A stretch of 64,000 nt of DNA, taken from Ruminococcaceae bacterium HV4-5-B5C (GTDB lineage Bacteria > Bacillota > Clostridia > Oscillospirales > Acutalibacteraceae). The stretch lies in the NCBI GenBank assembly GCA_900184925.1, contig FXYJ02000001.1, positions 372,001 through 436,000 on the forward strand. Direction: 5' to 3'. Below the pieces are notes generated by a model. The model did not search any database. It had not been told where the DNA came from and was given only the letters and a program-made list of their open reading frames with translations. Made by a program: the position numbers and the translations under genes. Within the stretch, counting starts at the first letter, position 1, and each line of letters starts with the position of its first letter. Below, in pieces: positions 25,554 through 33,724 of this stretch.

Positions 25554-26503
25554 ACAAGGATTTGGATTTTACGGCGATCGGCTACCCAAGCGTTGACACA
25601 CTCGTCAACTGCGAGGGAGAGGTAGCGGTCGGCAGAACGGCGTTGATCCGGGAATATAACGACTGCAATTTCTACGGCGGATGCAACGTCAATATTGCCG
25701 CTTTCTGCGGCGAAATGGGCATGAAGACCGCGCTGATGATGAAGGTCGGCAAGAACTTTGAGAGCCTCGGGTTCCGCAAATTTCTGGAGGAATGCGGGGT
25801 CGATCTCGGCGGCGTGAAAATCGTGCAGGAGGACTATACGTCCTGCTCCTTCCTCATCAGCAACGGGTCCGGGGACCACATTACCCTCTTTTACCCGGGC
25901 GCCATGGATGCAAGTTACCCTTACTGTGTGGATGAGGATATCGTCCGCCGGTCGAAACTCGGCATCATTACGGTCGGCAACCGCGACTACAACCGGGATT
26001 TCATGGAAAAATGTGTCCGGAACAACGTCCCGATCCTGCTCGGAATGAAATGGGATGTGGACGCGTTCCCAAAGGATTTTCTGGGAGAACTGCTTCGGCA
26101 CTGCCAGATCCTGATGATGAACGAGTACGAAAAGCAGAAAATCGAAGAAACATTCGGACTCGACGAAATTACGGACTGTTTCAAAAATTTGGCGGCACAG
26201 ATCCTTGTGGTTACGAGGGGCCGTCACGGAAGCGACGTTTACCAGAAGGCGGGATCCAGCTTCCGGATGCACAGCATCCCGATCGCAGACCTCGGTCCGC
26301 GTGTCGACACGGCCGGCGTGGGCGACGCCTACATCGCCGGTTTTGTCAAGGCTTACCTGGACGGGAAGGACGCGCTGACCTGCGGACGCCTCGGAACGAT
26401 CACCTCTTCTTTTATAGTAGAAAAGCGGGGCTGCCTGACCAACATGAAACCATTTGACGAAGTGATCGAGCGGTATGAAATGGTATACCGCCAGAAGTAC
26501 TGA
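25550..26503 (+). CDS. PfkB-family sugar or nucleoside kinase
   Basis: 317-residue ribokinase-like kinase that phosphorylates a sugar, sugar phosphate or nucleoside using ATP. The N-terminal substrate motif GGCNVNIA (43-50) and the C-terminal signature DTAGVGDAYIAG with catalytic Asp259 are present. The ATG overlaps the previous stop as ATGA. With a nucleoside phosphorylase next door, possible substrates are the nucleoside itself or the pentose phosphate released from it; sequence alone does not decide. Confidence 0.85.
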   Translation: MNKDLDFTAIGYPSVDTLVNCEGEVAVGRTALIREYNDCNFYGGCNVNIAAFCGEMGMKTALMMKVGKNFESLGFRKFLEECGVDLGGVKIVQEDYTSCSFLISNGSGDHITLFYPGAMDASYPYCVDEDIVRRSKLGIITVGNRDYNRDFMEKCVRNNVPILLGMKWDVDAFPKDFLGELLRHCQILMMNEYEKQKIEETFGLDEITDCFKNLAAQILVVTRGRHGSDVYQKAGSSFRMHSIPIADLGPRVDTAGVGDAYIAGFVKAYLDGKDALTCGRLGTITSSFIVEKRGCLTNMKPFDEVIERYEMVYRQKY

Positions 26504-26551
26504 TGAGCAAGGAATTTGCACTCATCACTATTAGGAGGATACAAAATCAGA

Positions 26552-27316
26552 ATGAAAACACTGTATTTGCAGGCTTCGCCCGAACAAATCGCCGACGCCG
26601 TCATATTTTCCGGTGACCCCGGGCGGGTAAAACGGGTTTGTGAAAAGCTCGATGGAGTCCATAAGATTTCAGAAAACAGGGAATTTGTCACTTTTACGGG
26701 CACGTACCGGGGCATGCCGGTTACCGTCACCTCGACGGGCATCGGCGCACCTTCGGCGGCCATCGCACTTGAAGAGATGTATGCCTGCGGCATGAAGGTC
26801 GCCGTACGGCTCGGCACCGTGATGGGTCTGGACGGCCGTCTTGGGGAATTTATCATTCCCCGGGCAGCCATGCGCGAAGAGTCGACCAGCTCGACCTATG
26901 TTCGTTCCAGTTACCCGGCGGCAGCCGATTTTGACCTCGTCAGCTGCATGAATCAGGCCGTAAAAGCCGAAAAAGGCTTTTATACCAACGGCATTGTCTG
27001 CAGCATGGACGGGTATTACAGCCAGATGAAAAGCTCCCGCCTCGCAGACGAAATGCAGATCAATGTGGACGCAACCGTGCCGGAGCTGAAAAAATATAAT
27101 ATCGTCGGTCTGGATATGGAAACAAGTCTGGTGCTGACCCTTGGCGCACTGATGAATATCCGCGCATGCTCCGTAACCTACGTTACGGTTCTGGACGGGT
27201 TGAAAGACATGCTGCAGGACGAAGCCCGCATTCAGGGTGAAGATCAGCTCATCCGCGTCGTGCTGGAAGGTCTTTATGCAGACTGGAAAAATCACGGCGC
27301 CGATTCTGCCGTTTGA
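26552..27316 (+). CDS. Uridine phosphorylase-family nucleoside phosphorylase
   Basis: 254-residue PNP/UDP-superfamily enzyme that cleaves a nucleoside with phosphate into base and pentose 1-phosphate. The phosphate-binding GDPGRV, the family block STGIGAPSAAIALEE, VRLGTVMGL, and the ribose-binding LDMETS (equivalent to the MES/MET motif) are visible. The best ribosome site (AGGAGG, 26533-26538) is 13 bases from the ATG at 26552, unusually far; a TTG at 26516 lies before that site. Nucleoside preference (uridine, purine or a modified nucleoside) is not clear. Confidence 0.85.
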   Translation: MKTLYLQASPEQIADAVIFSGDPGRVKRVCEKLDGVHKISENREFVTFTGTYRGMPVTVTSTGIGAPSAAIALEEMYACGMKVAVRLGTVMGLDGRLGEFIIPRAAMREESTSSTYVRSSYPAAADFDLVSCMNQAVKAEKGFYTNGIVCSMDGYYSQMKSSRLADEMQINVDATVPELKKYNIVGLDMETSLVLTLGALMNIRACSVTYVTVLDGLKDMLQDEARIQGEDQLIRVVLEGLYADWKNHGADSAV

Positions 27317-27349
27317 TAAACACGATCAATAAGAAAAGGGGTTTTTAAA

Positions 27350-28132
27350 ATGTCGGATGTGGAAAATATGCTGGGCAAAGGAAAATTCCTGATCGGAATG
27401 GTTCACCTTCTTCCTCTTCCGGGAAGCGCAGGTTTCCGCGGCGATATGAAAGAGGTATACGACCGTGCTCTGGAGGACGCGAAAGCGCTCGCGGATAACG
27501 GCATTGAGGCGCTGATGGTGGAAAATTTCAGCGACGACCCTTACGGAAAGCACCTGAGCATTGAGCAGACGGCGGCTCTTGCCGCCGTTACGGCGGTTGT
27601 AAAGAGAGAAACCGGTCTCCCGGTGGGAATTGACGCCGCTTTCTGTGACTACAAGGCCGCTCTGGCCGGCGCGAAGGCTGCCATGGCCGATTTCGTACGC
27701 CTCGCCGTCTTTGTGGATACGGTTGAGTGCTTCGCCGGGGTTCTGGAACCCTGCTGCAGCGAAGCGGTTCCCTATCGCAGCAGCATCGGCGGAAGGGATA
27801 TCAAAATCTTCGCCGACGTGCAGGTGAAACACACGCACATGCTTGTCAAAGGAATTGACATTACCGAGTCGGCACAGGTCGCCCAGTCATGCGGCGCTGA
27901 CGCGGTTATCGTGACCGGCCTTACCACGGGGTCGGAAACACCGATCGAGACGGTAAAGCGGGTGAAGGCTGTTGTGAACTGCCCGGTTGTCATCGGGAGC
28001 GGTCTCAACGCTTCCAATGTAAAAGAGCAGCTCTCCATCGCAGACGGCGCCATCGTCGGTTCCAGCCTGAAAACGGACGGGAAAATCGACGGCGCGAAGG
28101 TGCGCGAACTGGTTGAAAAGCTGAAAGGCTAA
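27350..28132 (+). CDS. BtpA/SgcQ-family TIM-barrel protein
   Basis: 260-residue member of the BtpA family, named for a cyanobacterial photosystem I biogenesis factor; the group also includes E. coli SgcQ of a putative sugar operon, and its chemistry is unknown. Visible are IGMVHLLPLPGS at the start, a mid-protein KIFADVQVKHTHM strand, and DAVIVTGLTTGSETP plus VVIGSGLNASNV, which resemble the phosphate-gripping strands of a TIM barrel. The operon position suggests a step on a phosphorylated sugar (inference). Confidence 0.8.
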   Translation: MSDVENMLGKGKFLIGMVHLLPLPGSAGFRGDMKEVYDRALEDAKALADNGIEALMVENFSDDPYGKHLSIEQTAALAAVTAVVKRETGLPVGIDAAFCDYKAALAGAKAAMADFVRLAVFVDTVECFAGVLEPCCSEAVPYRSSIGGRDIKIFADVQVKHTHMLVKGIDITESAQVAQSCGADAVIVTGLTTGSETPIETVKRVKAVVNCPVVIGSGLNASNVKEQLSIADGAIVGSSLKTDGKIDGAKVRELVEKLKG

Positions 28133-28158
28133 CTAAAGGAAGGAAGTCTACTACTATT

Positions 28159-29307
28159 ATGATGAGACCCATGAAACTGGCAGGAGATTATATTGTGTTC
28201 GGTGAAGGCGCCCTCGATTATCTGGAGCAGATCGAAGGAAAAAAAGCCATCATCGTCATGAACGGCAGAGTGCTGAAAACAAACGGCATTCTGGATACAA
28301 TTCAGGAAAAGCTGAAAAAAGCCGGCATTGAAAGCACTGTATTCGACGGAATCGAGCCGGAGCCGAGCATTCAGACCGTCCTCCGCGGCGCAAAGGCAAT
28401 GCTGGATTATCAGCCGGACTGGATCATTGCGCTTGGCGGCGGCTCCGCGATGGACGCAGCGAAGGCTATGTGGGTTTACTACGAACACCCGGAACTGAAG
28501 ACGCTTGCCGATATCTGCAAGCCCAACAAAATCCCGAAGCTTCGCGGCAAGGCGCGGATGATCTGCATTCCTTCCACGAGCGGAACGGCGAGCGAAGTCA
28601 GCCGTTCAATCGTGATCAGCGACAAGGAAAACAACATCAAACAGGGCATCGGCGACATGGAAATGATGCCGGACATTGCTCTCCTCGAGCCGAAGGTCAC
28701 AGCGTCCATGCCTCCGAAAATCACGGCGGAAACCGGCTTTGACGCGCTGACCCATGCCATCGAGGCTTATGTTTCCCGCCGCGCGGACGATCTGACGGAT
28801 ACGCTTTCCGAAAAAGCAATCCTTGAGATCTTCAAATATCTCCCGCTTGCCTATGAGCACGGCGACAATCTCCATTACCGTGAAAAAATGCTGAATTTCT
28901 CCATGATTGCCGGCCTTGCGTTCACTAACTGCTCGCTCGGTATTGTGCACAGCATTGCGCATTCGTTTGGCGCGGTATTCAACGTTTCCCACGGCCTTGC
29001 CAACGGAGTGGTGCTTCCCTATGTCATCCGCTTCAATGAGCAGAGCGAATACGCGAAGAAAAAGTACGACGGCCTTGCCGAGCGCATTGACAAGGAAAGC
29101 CTTTACGAGGCGCTTGTCGAACTGAAACGGCAGCTCAATATTCCTGAGACAATGCAGGAAGTCCTGAAAGACGACGAAGCGTTTGAAAAGAATCTGCAGC
29201 TTGTCGCAGAAAAATCCGTTGAGGACGGATGCACGAAGACTTCGCCGGTGATCCCGGATCTCGAAACCATGAAAAATTTGATCAGGGAAGTTTACTACGG
29301 AAAATAA
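28159..29307 (+). CDS. Iron-containing alcohol dehydrogenase
   Basis: 382-residue NAD(P)-dependent dehydrogenase of the iron-dependent (type III) family, which reduces aldehydes such as lactaldehyde, glycolaldehyde or butyraldehyde. The nucleotide-binding loop IIALGGGSAMDAAKA and the metal-site blocks GFDALTHAIEAYVS and HSIAHSFGAVFNVSHG are intact. Three in-frame ATGs (28159, 28162, 28171) follow a purine-rich AAGGAAGGAAG. In this operon it probably disposes of an aldehyde released by an aldolase-type step. Confidence 0.88.
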   Translation: MMRPMKLAGDYIVFGEGALDYLEQIEGKKAIIVMNGRVLKTNGILDTIQEKLKKAGIESTVFDGIEPEPSIQTVLRGAKAMLDYQPDWIIALGGGSAMDAAKAMWVYYEHPELKTLADICKPNKIPKLRGKARMICIPSTSGTASEVSRSIVISDKENNIKQGIGDMEMMPDIALLEPKVTASMPPKITAETGFDALTHAIEAYVSRRADDLTDTLSEKAILEIFKYLPLAYEHGDNLHYREKMLNFSMIAGLAFTNCSLGIVHSIAHSFGAVFNVSHGLANGVVLPYVIRFNEQSEYAKKKYDGLAERIDKESLYEALVELKRQLNIPETMQEVLKDDEAFEKNLQLVAEKSVEDGCTKTSPVIPDLETMKNLIREVYYGK

Positions 29308-29324
29308 CAGAACGGAGCAATAAC

Positions 29325-30056
29325 GTGAAGACCAAATTAATCGGCTATTTTTCCATTGGATATCCTACAGTGGAAGAGAGCATGGAAATTGCAGACTCCT
29401 ACCTGCGCAACGGAATCGACATGATTGAAGTCGGCTATCCGACGCAGGACCCCTACCTCGACAACGAATATATCGGCAATACGCTCCGCCGCGCGGGGCA
29501 GAATCTGAAGGACAACGATGCGGTCTTCGATGCCGTCGATAGGCTGCTTCAGCTGCACGAAGGCCTTCCGATGATTCTTCTGGCCTACGATGACAGCATC
29601 CGTGCCGCGGGTGTCGAGAACTTCATGAACCGCGCCAAAAAGAGCGGTATTTCCGACGTTATTCTGGTCGGCGAAAGGGACGAATCCACGAAGAATACGC
29701 TGATTCAGAACGGGTTCCGGATTTCCTGCTATGTGACGTATCCTCTGCCGGAGGAAGAAATCCGCCTTGCAAAGAACTCCAACGGATTTGTTTACCTGCA
29801 GGCTAAGCCGGACGGAGAGGTTCGGCCGGGCTGTGAAACACTCGGGCAGTGCGTGAAATATCTGAGGAACCGGGGAATTGAAAGCCCCATTTACGCCGGG
29901 GTGGGCATCAGCACACCGGACGACGTGAAGATGGTGGCACAGGCAAAAGCAGAGGGCGTTTTTATCGGCAGTGCTTTGCTGAAGCAGACGCAGGACGCCG
30001 AAAAACTCAGCGCCTATGTGCAGGGACTCAGGGAAGCGCGCGATTCCGTTACCTGA
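29325..30056 (+). CDS. TrpA-like TIM-barrel protein (orphan, no TrpB)
   Basis: 243 residues, similar to tryptophan synthase alpha, which splits indole-3-glycerol phosphate by a retro-aldol reaction. The catalytic pair is conserved with exact spacing: Glu35 in IEVGYP and Asp46 in QDPYLDNEY, 11 residues apart like Glu49 and Asp60 of Salmonella TrpA. The phosphate-binding end AGVGISTPDDV and GVFIGSALL is also present. There is no trpB or other tryptophan gene in the window, so it probably acts as a lyase on another phosphorylated compound. GTG start at 29325 after ACGGAG; an overlapping in-frame extension into the dehydrogenase gene is unlikely. Last gene of the operon. Confidence 0.75.
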   Translation: MKTKLIGYFSIGYPTVEESMEIADSYLRNGIDMIEVGYPTQDPYLDNEYIGNTLRRAGQNLKDNDAVFDAVDRLLQLHEGLPMILLAYDDSIRAAGVENFMNRAKKSGISDVILVGERDESTKNTLIQNGFRISCYVTYPLPEEEIRLAKNSNGFVYLQAKPDGEVRPGCETLGQCVKYLRNRGIESPIYAGVGISTPDDVKMVAQAKAEGVFIGSALLKQTQDAEKLSAYVQGLREARDSVT

Positions 30057-30075
30057 CAATTTGCAAAGATACAAA

Positions 30076-30108
30076 ACATGCGGCAGGACCGAAAGGCCTG
30101 CCGCATGT
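30076..30108 (+). terminator. Terminator of the nucleoside-type operon
   Basis: Perfect 12-bp stem ACATGCGGCAGG (30076-30087) with CCTGCCGCATGT (30097-30108), 20 bases after the last gene. The following T-run is short. Confidence 0.7.
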
Positions 30109-30187
30109 TGCGCTGTCAGGATTATTTTGAACCTTGCGGAACCGCAGCAAAGTGCGGTAAAATAGGAACAAATGGGGGGCGTTGGGC

Positions 30188-30547
30188 GTGCAGACGATCA
30201 GCGAAGCGCTGGACAGGCTGAATACCTCAAAATTTCGTGCGAATTTCACTCTGACGGAAAAAGACAGAGCTTATGTGCGCGAAAAGGGTATGGATACAAT
30301 CCGCCGCCACGCGCAGGATTTTGTCCGCAGCCGACTGGCCCCCGCCGTGATTCCGAACGACGGAAAACAGACGCCCATGCGCGGTCACCCGGTGTTCGTT
30401 GCGCAGCATGCATGCGCCTGCTGCTGCCGCGGATGCCTGAACCGGTGGTACCGTGTGCCGAAAGGAATGCGGCTGAGCGACAGACAGCAGGAAAAAATTG
30501 TAGCTCTGCTGATGGCGTGGATTGAACGCCAGATGGAAAAAAGATAA
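30188..30547 (+). CDS. DUF4186 family protein
   Basis: 119-residue soluble protein of the DUF4186 family (function unknown). The family core GHPVFVAQHACACCCRGCL followed by W/Y and basic residues is clear; the cysteine cluster suggests metal or redox chemistry. A GTG at 30188 has a GGGGGG ribosome site at 30174-30179; a TTG at 30182 is too close to it. The acylphosphatase gene follows by 37 bases. Confidence 0.78.
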   Translation: MQTISEALDRLNTSKFRANFTLTEKDRAYVREKGMDTIRRHAQDFVRSRLAPAVIPNDGKQTPMRGHPVFVAQHACACCCRGCLNRWYRVPKGMRLSDRQQEKIVALLMAWIERQMEKR

Positions 30548-30584
30548 GGAAGAAATCCGTTTTGTTTCAGGTGACAGAAAGCAT

Positions 30585-30857
30585 ATGAAAATAAGAATGC
30601 GATATGTTTTTACCGGCTGGGTTCAGGGCGTCGGTTTCCGCTACCGGTCCAGTCATGCGGCGAGCCTGCTTGGCCTTACCGGATGGGTGCGCAACGAATC
30701 CGACGGCAGCGTGACTATGGAGGTTCAGGGTGAGCGGCGGGAGATTGATACTATGCTGGAAATGATCGAAAAGAGCCTCTACATTACGGTCGAACACCTG
30801 GATTCCATGCAACTCCCTTTCAATTCCGACGAACGCTCCTTCGAGGTCCGGGATTAG
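30585..30857 (+). CDS. Acylphosphatase
   Basis: 90-residue cytosolic enzyme that hydrolyses acyl phosphates such as acetyl phosphate or 1,3-bisphosphoglycerate. The active-site loop GWVQGVGFRYRS holds the catalytic Arg, and GWVRNESDGSV holds the Asn. The ATG at 30585 has only a weak ribosome site, but it gives the standard length; the longer frame from 30522 overlaps DUF4186. Confidence 0.92.
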   Translation: MKIRMRYVFTGWVQGVGFRYRSSHAASLLGLTGWVRNESDGSVTMEVQGERREIDTMLEMIEKSLYITVEHLDSMQLPFNSDERSFEVRD

Positions 30858-30883
30858 GGAAGGCTGCCTGTTTCGACCCGGCT

Positions 30884-31777
30884 TTAGGAAAGACCTGTCT
30901 GCACGGTTTTCCAAAGAAGCTGCCCATCCTGAAAAATCGCTTCCATTCGCCCGGTGTCTTTCAGCCAGGAGAGGTAAGAGCGAACCGTGCTTCCCACAAG
31001 CACGTACTGCTCAAAATTCATCGTCAGGCCGTAATCAAGGAACAGGCGCTGCAGAACAGCTTCAAAGATCTGCGGCGTTTCGCAGATTGAGAGAATCCGG
31101 TCTGCCGTTTCGTGAACCTTGTCGATGTTGTACTGGGCGAGTGGGGCAATCTGATCGGTTGCTTCTGCGTGGGCGGGGACAAAAACCGGCGCTCTGAGGT
31201 TTTTGACCGTTTCAAGTGTGTCAAGGTAAGCCGCCACATCGTAGATGAACCCGATCTGGTATTTTTCCAGTGTTTCCCGGCTCGAGAGGCAGTCCGCCAG
31301 ATAAACCACTCCGTCCGCGTCACGGAACCCCGTCATGTCGAAGAAATGACCGGGGAGGGGAATCATGCTCATCCCTTCCGGAAGGACACCTTCCGTCAGA
31401 GGCTCCGCGCTGCTTTCCTGTGCCATCAGAAACTTATGCCGGAGGTCCCTGGGTGGGAATCCGCCGTAGAGGAAGGACGGCTCCAGAAGCGGATGGTTGG
31501 TAAAGTCGCAGTCGATGCCCGGTGCGTAGATTTTGCACCCGGTGCGGCCCTGCAGAAATTTGTTTCCGCCGATATGGTCGGCGTTGGAATGGGTGTTGTA
31601 AATTGCGCAGAGGTGCCAGCCGTTGGCGTCGAGGACCTGCCTGACTTTGCGCCCGGCGTCCTTGTCGCTTCCGCTGTCGATGAGGCATACCTCCGTTTTA
31701 CTCAGTCTGACAATGCCGATTTTAGCCGGACTTTCAATGTAATAGCTGTTAGTGCCGACCTGCTTCAATTCATACAT
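30884..31777 (-). CDS. MBL-fold metallo-hydrolase with altered metal motif
   Basis: 297-residue metallo-beta-lactamase-fold hydrolase. The usual THxHxDHxGG metal motif reads THSNADHIGG, so the second His is Asn, although the first His, the Asp and the last His remain. Other expected ligands are seen in PLPGHFFDMTG and VYLADCLSS. About 100 C-terminal helical residues may form a winged-helix-like tail. The ATG at 31777 follows a GGAGGG site. A variant metal site of this type occurs in a subgroup of the family, so loss of activity should not be assumed. Confidence 0.8.
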   Translation of the reverse strand: MYELKQVGTNSYYIESPAKIGIVRLSKTEVCLIDSGSDKDAGRKVRQVLDANGWHLCAIYNTHSNADHIGGNKFLQGRTGCKIYAPGIDCDFTNHPLLEPSFLYGGFPPRDLRHKFLMAQESSAEPLTEGVLPEGMSMIPLPGHFFDMTGFRDADGVVYLADCLSSRETLEKYQIGFIYDVAAYLDTLETVKNLRAPVFVPAHAEATDQIAPLAQYNIDKVHETADRILSICETPQIFEAVLQRLFLDYGLTMNFEQYVLVGSTVRSYLSWLKDTGRMEAIFQDGQLLWKTVQTGLS

Positions 31778-31980
31778 GGCAATCCCTCCGTTTTTTCCGC
31801 GTGTGGTTTTCGCCTGTGGCGGCGGTGACGGAGCCTGTCCGTCGGATTTTCTGAATTTATTGTACTGCATTTCGGTGCGGGCCGGTATCCTCTCTATAGG
31901 AAAATTTTATCTCCGGATAATGCGCCGCGCCCGGATTGTTCCCCGAAACGCCCGTTTTTGCTGAATACTGAAATTCCCGC
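31778..31980. other. Intergenic region between the MBL gene and the rpmG promoter
   Basis: Part of a 340-base gap between divergent genes. I see no ORF, no tRNA gene (one is often found near secE in other bacteria) and no clear hairpin in this portion. It is expected to hold the promoter of the MBL gene. Confidence 0.4.
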
Positions 31981-32009
31981 TTGACACGACGGCCACAGTA
32001 TGCTACAAT
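31981..32009 (+). promoter_or_regulatory. Promoter of rpmG-secE-nusG
   Basis: TTGACA (31981-31986), a 17-base spacer and TACAAT (32004-32009) with an extended TGC. Transcription would start near 32016, giving a 5' leader of about 100 bases with a small hairpin (GCTCC-N5-GGAGC, about 32070-32085). Confidence 0.8.
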
Positions 32010-32117
32010 AACTGTACCTCGGTAAAGGGGTTATTTTTTTGTATCCGTTTACCACAGAGGGAGGCCGCAGCTCCGATCAGGAGCGAAAAATATTTCCGTA
32101 TTACGGGAGGTGCCGTT

Positions 32118-32267
32118 ATGAGAGTGAAAGTAACCCTGGCCTGCACAGAGTGCAAACAGCGCAACTATGACACGATGAAGAATAAAAAGAATGACCCGGA
32201 CAGGCTTGAAATGCACAAGTACTGCAGGTTCTGTAAGAAACACACGCTTCACCGTGAATCAAAGTAA
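32118..32267 (+). CDS. rpmG: 50S ribosomal protein L33
   Basis: 49-residue zinc-ribbon-type L33 of the large subunit. [17 protein letters not shown] and [13 protein letters not shown] give the two CxxC pairs of the zinc-binding (C+) form. The ATG follows GGGAGG. It is first in the conserved order rpmG-secE-nusG, 16 bases before secE. Confidence 0.95.
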   Translation: MRVKVTLACTECKQRNYDTMKNKKNDPDRLEMHKYCRFCKKHTLHRESK

Positions 32268-32283
32268 GCGGGACGGAGGAAAA

Positions 32284-32532
32284 ATGAGTATGGCCGAAAA
32301 AGCTGAGAAAGCAAAGAAAGTACCGGCCTTTGCCAGAGTTGGCAGGAACATAGCAAAGTTTCTCCGCGACACAAGGGGCGAGGCCAAGAAAATGATCTGG
32401 CCCACGCCGCGTACGGTTTTCAAGAATACCGGTGTCGTGCTCGTGACGATCGTAGTGATCGGCCTCTTTGTAGTCGGTCTTGACTTTGTATTTGTCAATC
32501 TGCTCAGTTTGATCATGAGCATCGCGAAATAA
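32284..32532 (+). CDS. secE: Preprotein translocase subunit SecE
   Basis: 82-residue single-span subunit that clamps SecY in the protein-export channel. The amphipathic FLRDTRGEAKKMIWPT is the SecE hallmark, followed by one membrane helix (about residues 50-75). The ATG at 32284 follows GGAGG; a second ATG two codons later is possible. Confidence 0.95.
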   Translation: MSMAEKAEKAKKVPAFARVGRNIAKFLRDTRGEAKKMIWPTPRTVFKNTGVVLVTIVVIGLFVVGLDFVFVNLLSLIMSIAK

Positions 32533-32555
32533 TCAATTTGATCGGAGGGCTAACT

Positions 32556-33077
32556 TTGCCAGAAGAAGCAAAATGGTACGTAGTTCATACCTATTCCGGG
32601 TATGAGAACAAGGTTGCCTCCAATCTCGCGAAGACGGTGGAGAACCGGCAGCTTCACGATCTGATTCAGCAGGTGCTCGTCCCAACCGAAACCGTCACGG
32701 AGATCAAGGACGAAAAGGAGCGCGAAGTGGAGCGCAAAATTTTCCCCGGCTATGTGCTGGTGAAAATGATCCTCACCGACGAGTCCTGGTATGTCGTCCG
32801 TAATATCCGCGGCTGCACAGGTTTTGTCGGCCCGTCTTCGAAACCGATTCCGCTGAATGCGGAAGAGGTGGCGCGTCTCGGCGTCGAAAAGAAAGAGATT
32901 GAGGTTTCCTACGGAGTCGGGGATTCCGTAAAGATCATCGGCGGTCCGCTGGAAGGTTTCGTCGGCGTAGTCGGCGAAGTCGACAAGGAAAAGAACCGTG
33001 TGCGCGTTACCGTTTCCATGTTCGGTCGCGAAACACCGGTTGAACTCGAACTGAATCAGGCGGAAAGCATTGAGTGA
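32556..33077 (+). CDS. nusG: Transcription termination/antitermination factor NusG
   Basis: 173-residue factor that binds RNA polymerase and links it to pausing, termination and translation. The NGN domain (KWYVVHTYSGYENKV...) and the C-terminal KOW motif (GDSVKIIGGPLEGFVGVV) are complete. TTG start at 32556 after CGGAGGGC; the longer frame from 32538 lacks a ribosome site. Confidence 0.96.
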   Translation: MPEEAKWYVVHTYSGYENKVASNLAKTVENRQLHDLIQQVLVPTETVTEIKDEKEREVERKIFPGYVLVKMILTDESWYVVRNIRGCTGFVGPSSKPIPLNAEEVARLGVEKKEIEVSYGVGDSVKIIGGPLEGFVGVVGEVDKEKNRVRVTVSMFGRETPVELELNQAESIE

Positions 33078-33193
33078 ATGAACTCAGGTAATCGGCGGGG
33101 CAACCCGCTTGTTATGAGGGGATTTCCCCTGTGGGAGGAGCGGAAAACTTCTTCGCTCCGCCATCAACCACGAATTTTGGAGGTGCAGTAAAA
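33078..33193 (+). promoter_or_regulatory. Leader between nusG and rplK
   Basis: 116 bases with two short hairpins: AGGGGATTTCCCCT (33117-33130) and GGAGCG...CGCTCC (about 33137-33159). They resemble small regulatory or processing hairpins rather than a terminator, since no U-run follows. Ribosomal protein genes continue downstream. Confidence 0.4.
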
Positions 33194-33619
33194 ATGGCAC
33201 AGAAGGTAACAGGCTTCATTAAGCTTCAGATACCTGCCGGAAAAGCAACCCCGGCGCCGCCGGTGGGACCTGCGCTCGGCCAGCACGGTGTCAACATCAT
33301 GGCATTCACAAAGGAATTCAACGAACGCACGAAGGGCGAGGCCGGAATGATCATCCCGGTTATCATCACCGTGTATGCGGACCGTTCCTTCACGTTCATC
33401 ACGAAGACCCCGCCTGCCGCCGTTCTCATCAAGAAGGCCTGCGGGATCGATAAGGCTTCCGGCCAGCCCAACAAAACGAAGGTCGCGAAGATTACCCGCG
33501 AACAGGTCAAAAAGATCGCGGAGACCAAGATGCCCGACCTGAATGCCGCTTCCATTGAAACGGCTATGAGCATGGTCGCCGGAACCGCCCGCAGCATGGG
33601 CGTCGAAGTCGTCGACTGA
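33194..33619 (+). CDS. rplK: 50S ribosomal protein L11
   Basis: 141-residue L11 of the GTPase-associated centre. The N-terminal [26 protein letters not shown] and C-terminal [13 protein letters not shown] (quoted in part) are canonical. The ATG at 33194 follows GGAGGT; the open frame from 33131 is in the leader. rplA follows 105 bases later, with a small hairpin (GGCGCATTCATGCGCC) in the gap. Confidence 0.96.
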   Translation: MAQKVTGFIKLQIPAGKATPAPPVGPALGQHGVNIMAFTKEFNERTKGEAGMIIPVIITVYADRSFTFITKTPPAAVLIKKACGIDKASGQPNKTKVAKITREQVKKIAETKMPDLNAASIETAMSMVAGTARSMGVEVVD

Positions 33620-33724
33620 TTGGGAACCGGCGGGCGCATTCATGCGCCGCGCGTTCTCTGGCTCTTTATTCCCGGTGGGAGGAACTTGAAATCCGATTTT
33701 ACCACTTGACAGGGAGGAAAACCT

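Noticed and set aside
31860-32117. tRNA gene near secE
   Set aside because: Such a tRNA is common in other genomes, but no cloverleaf can be drawn here.
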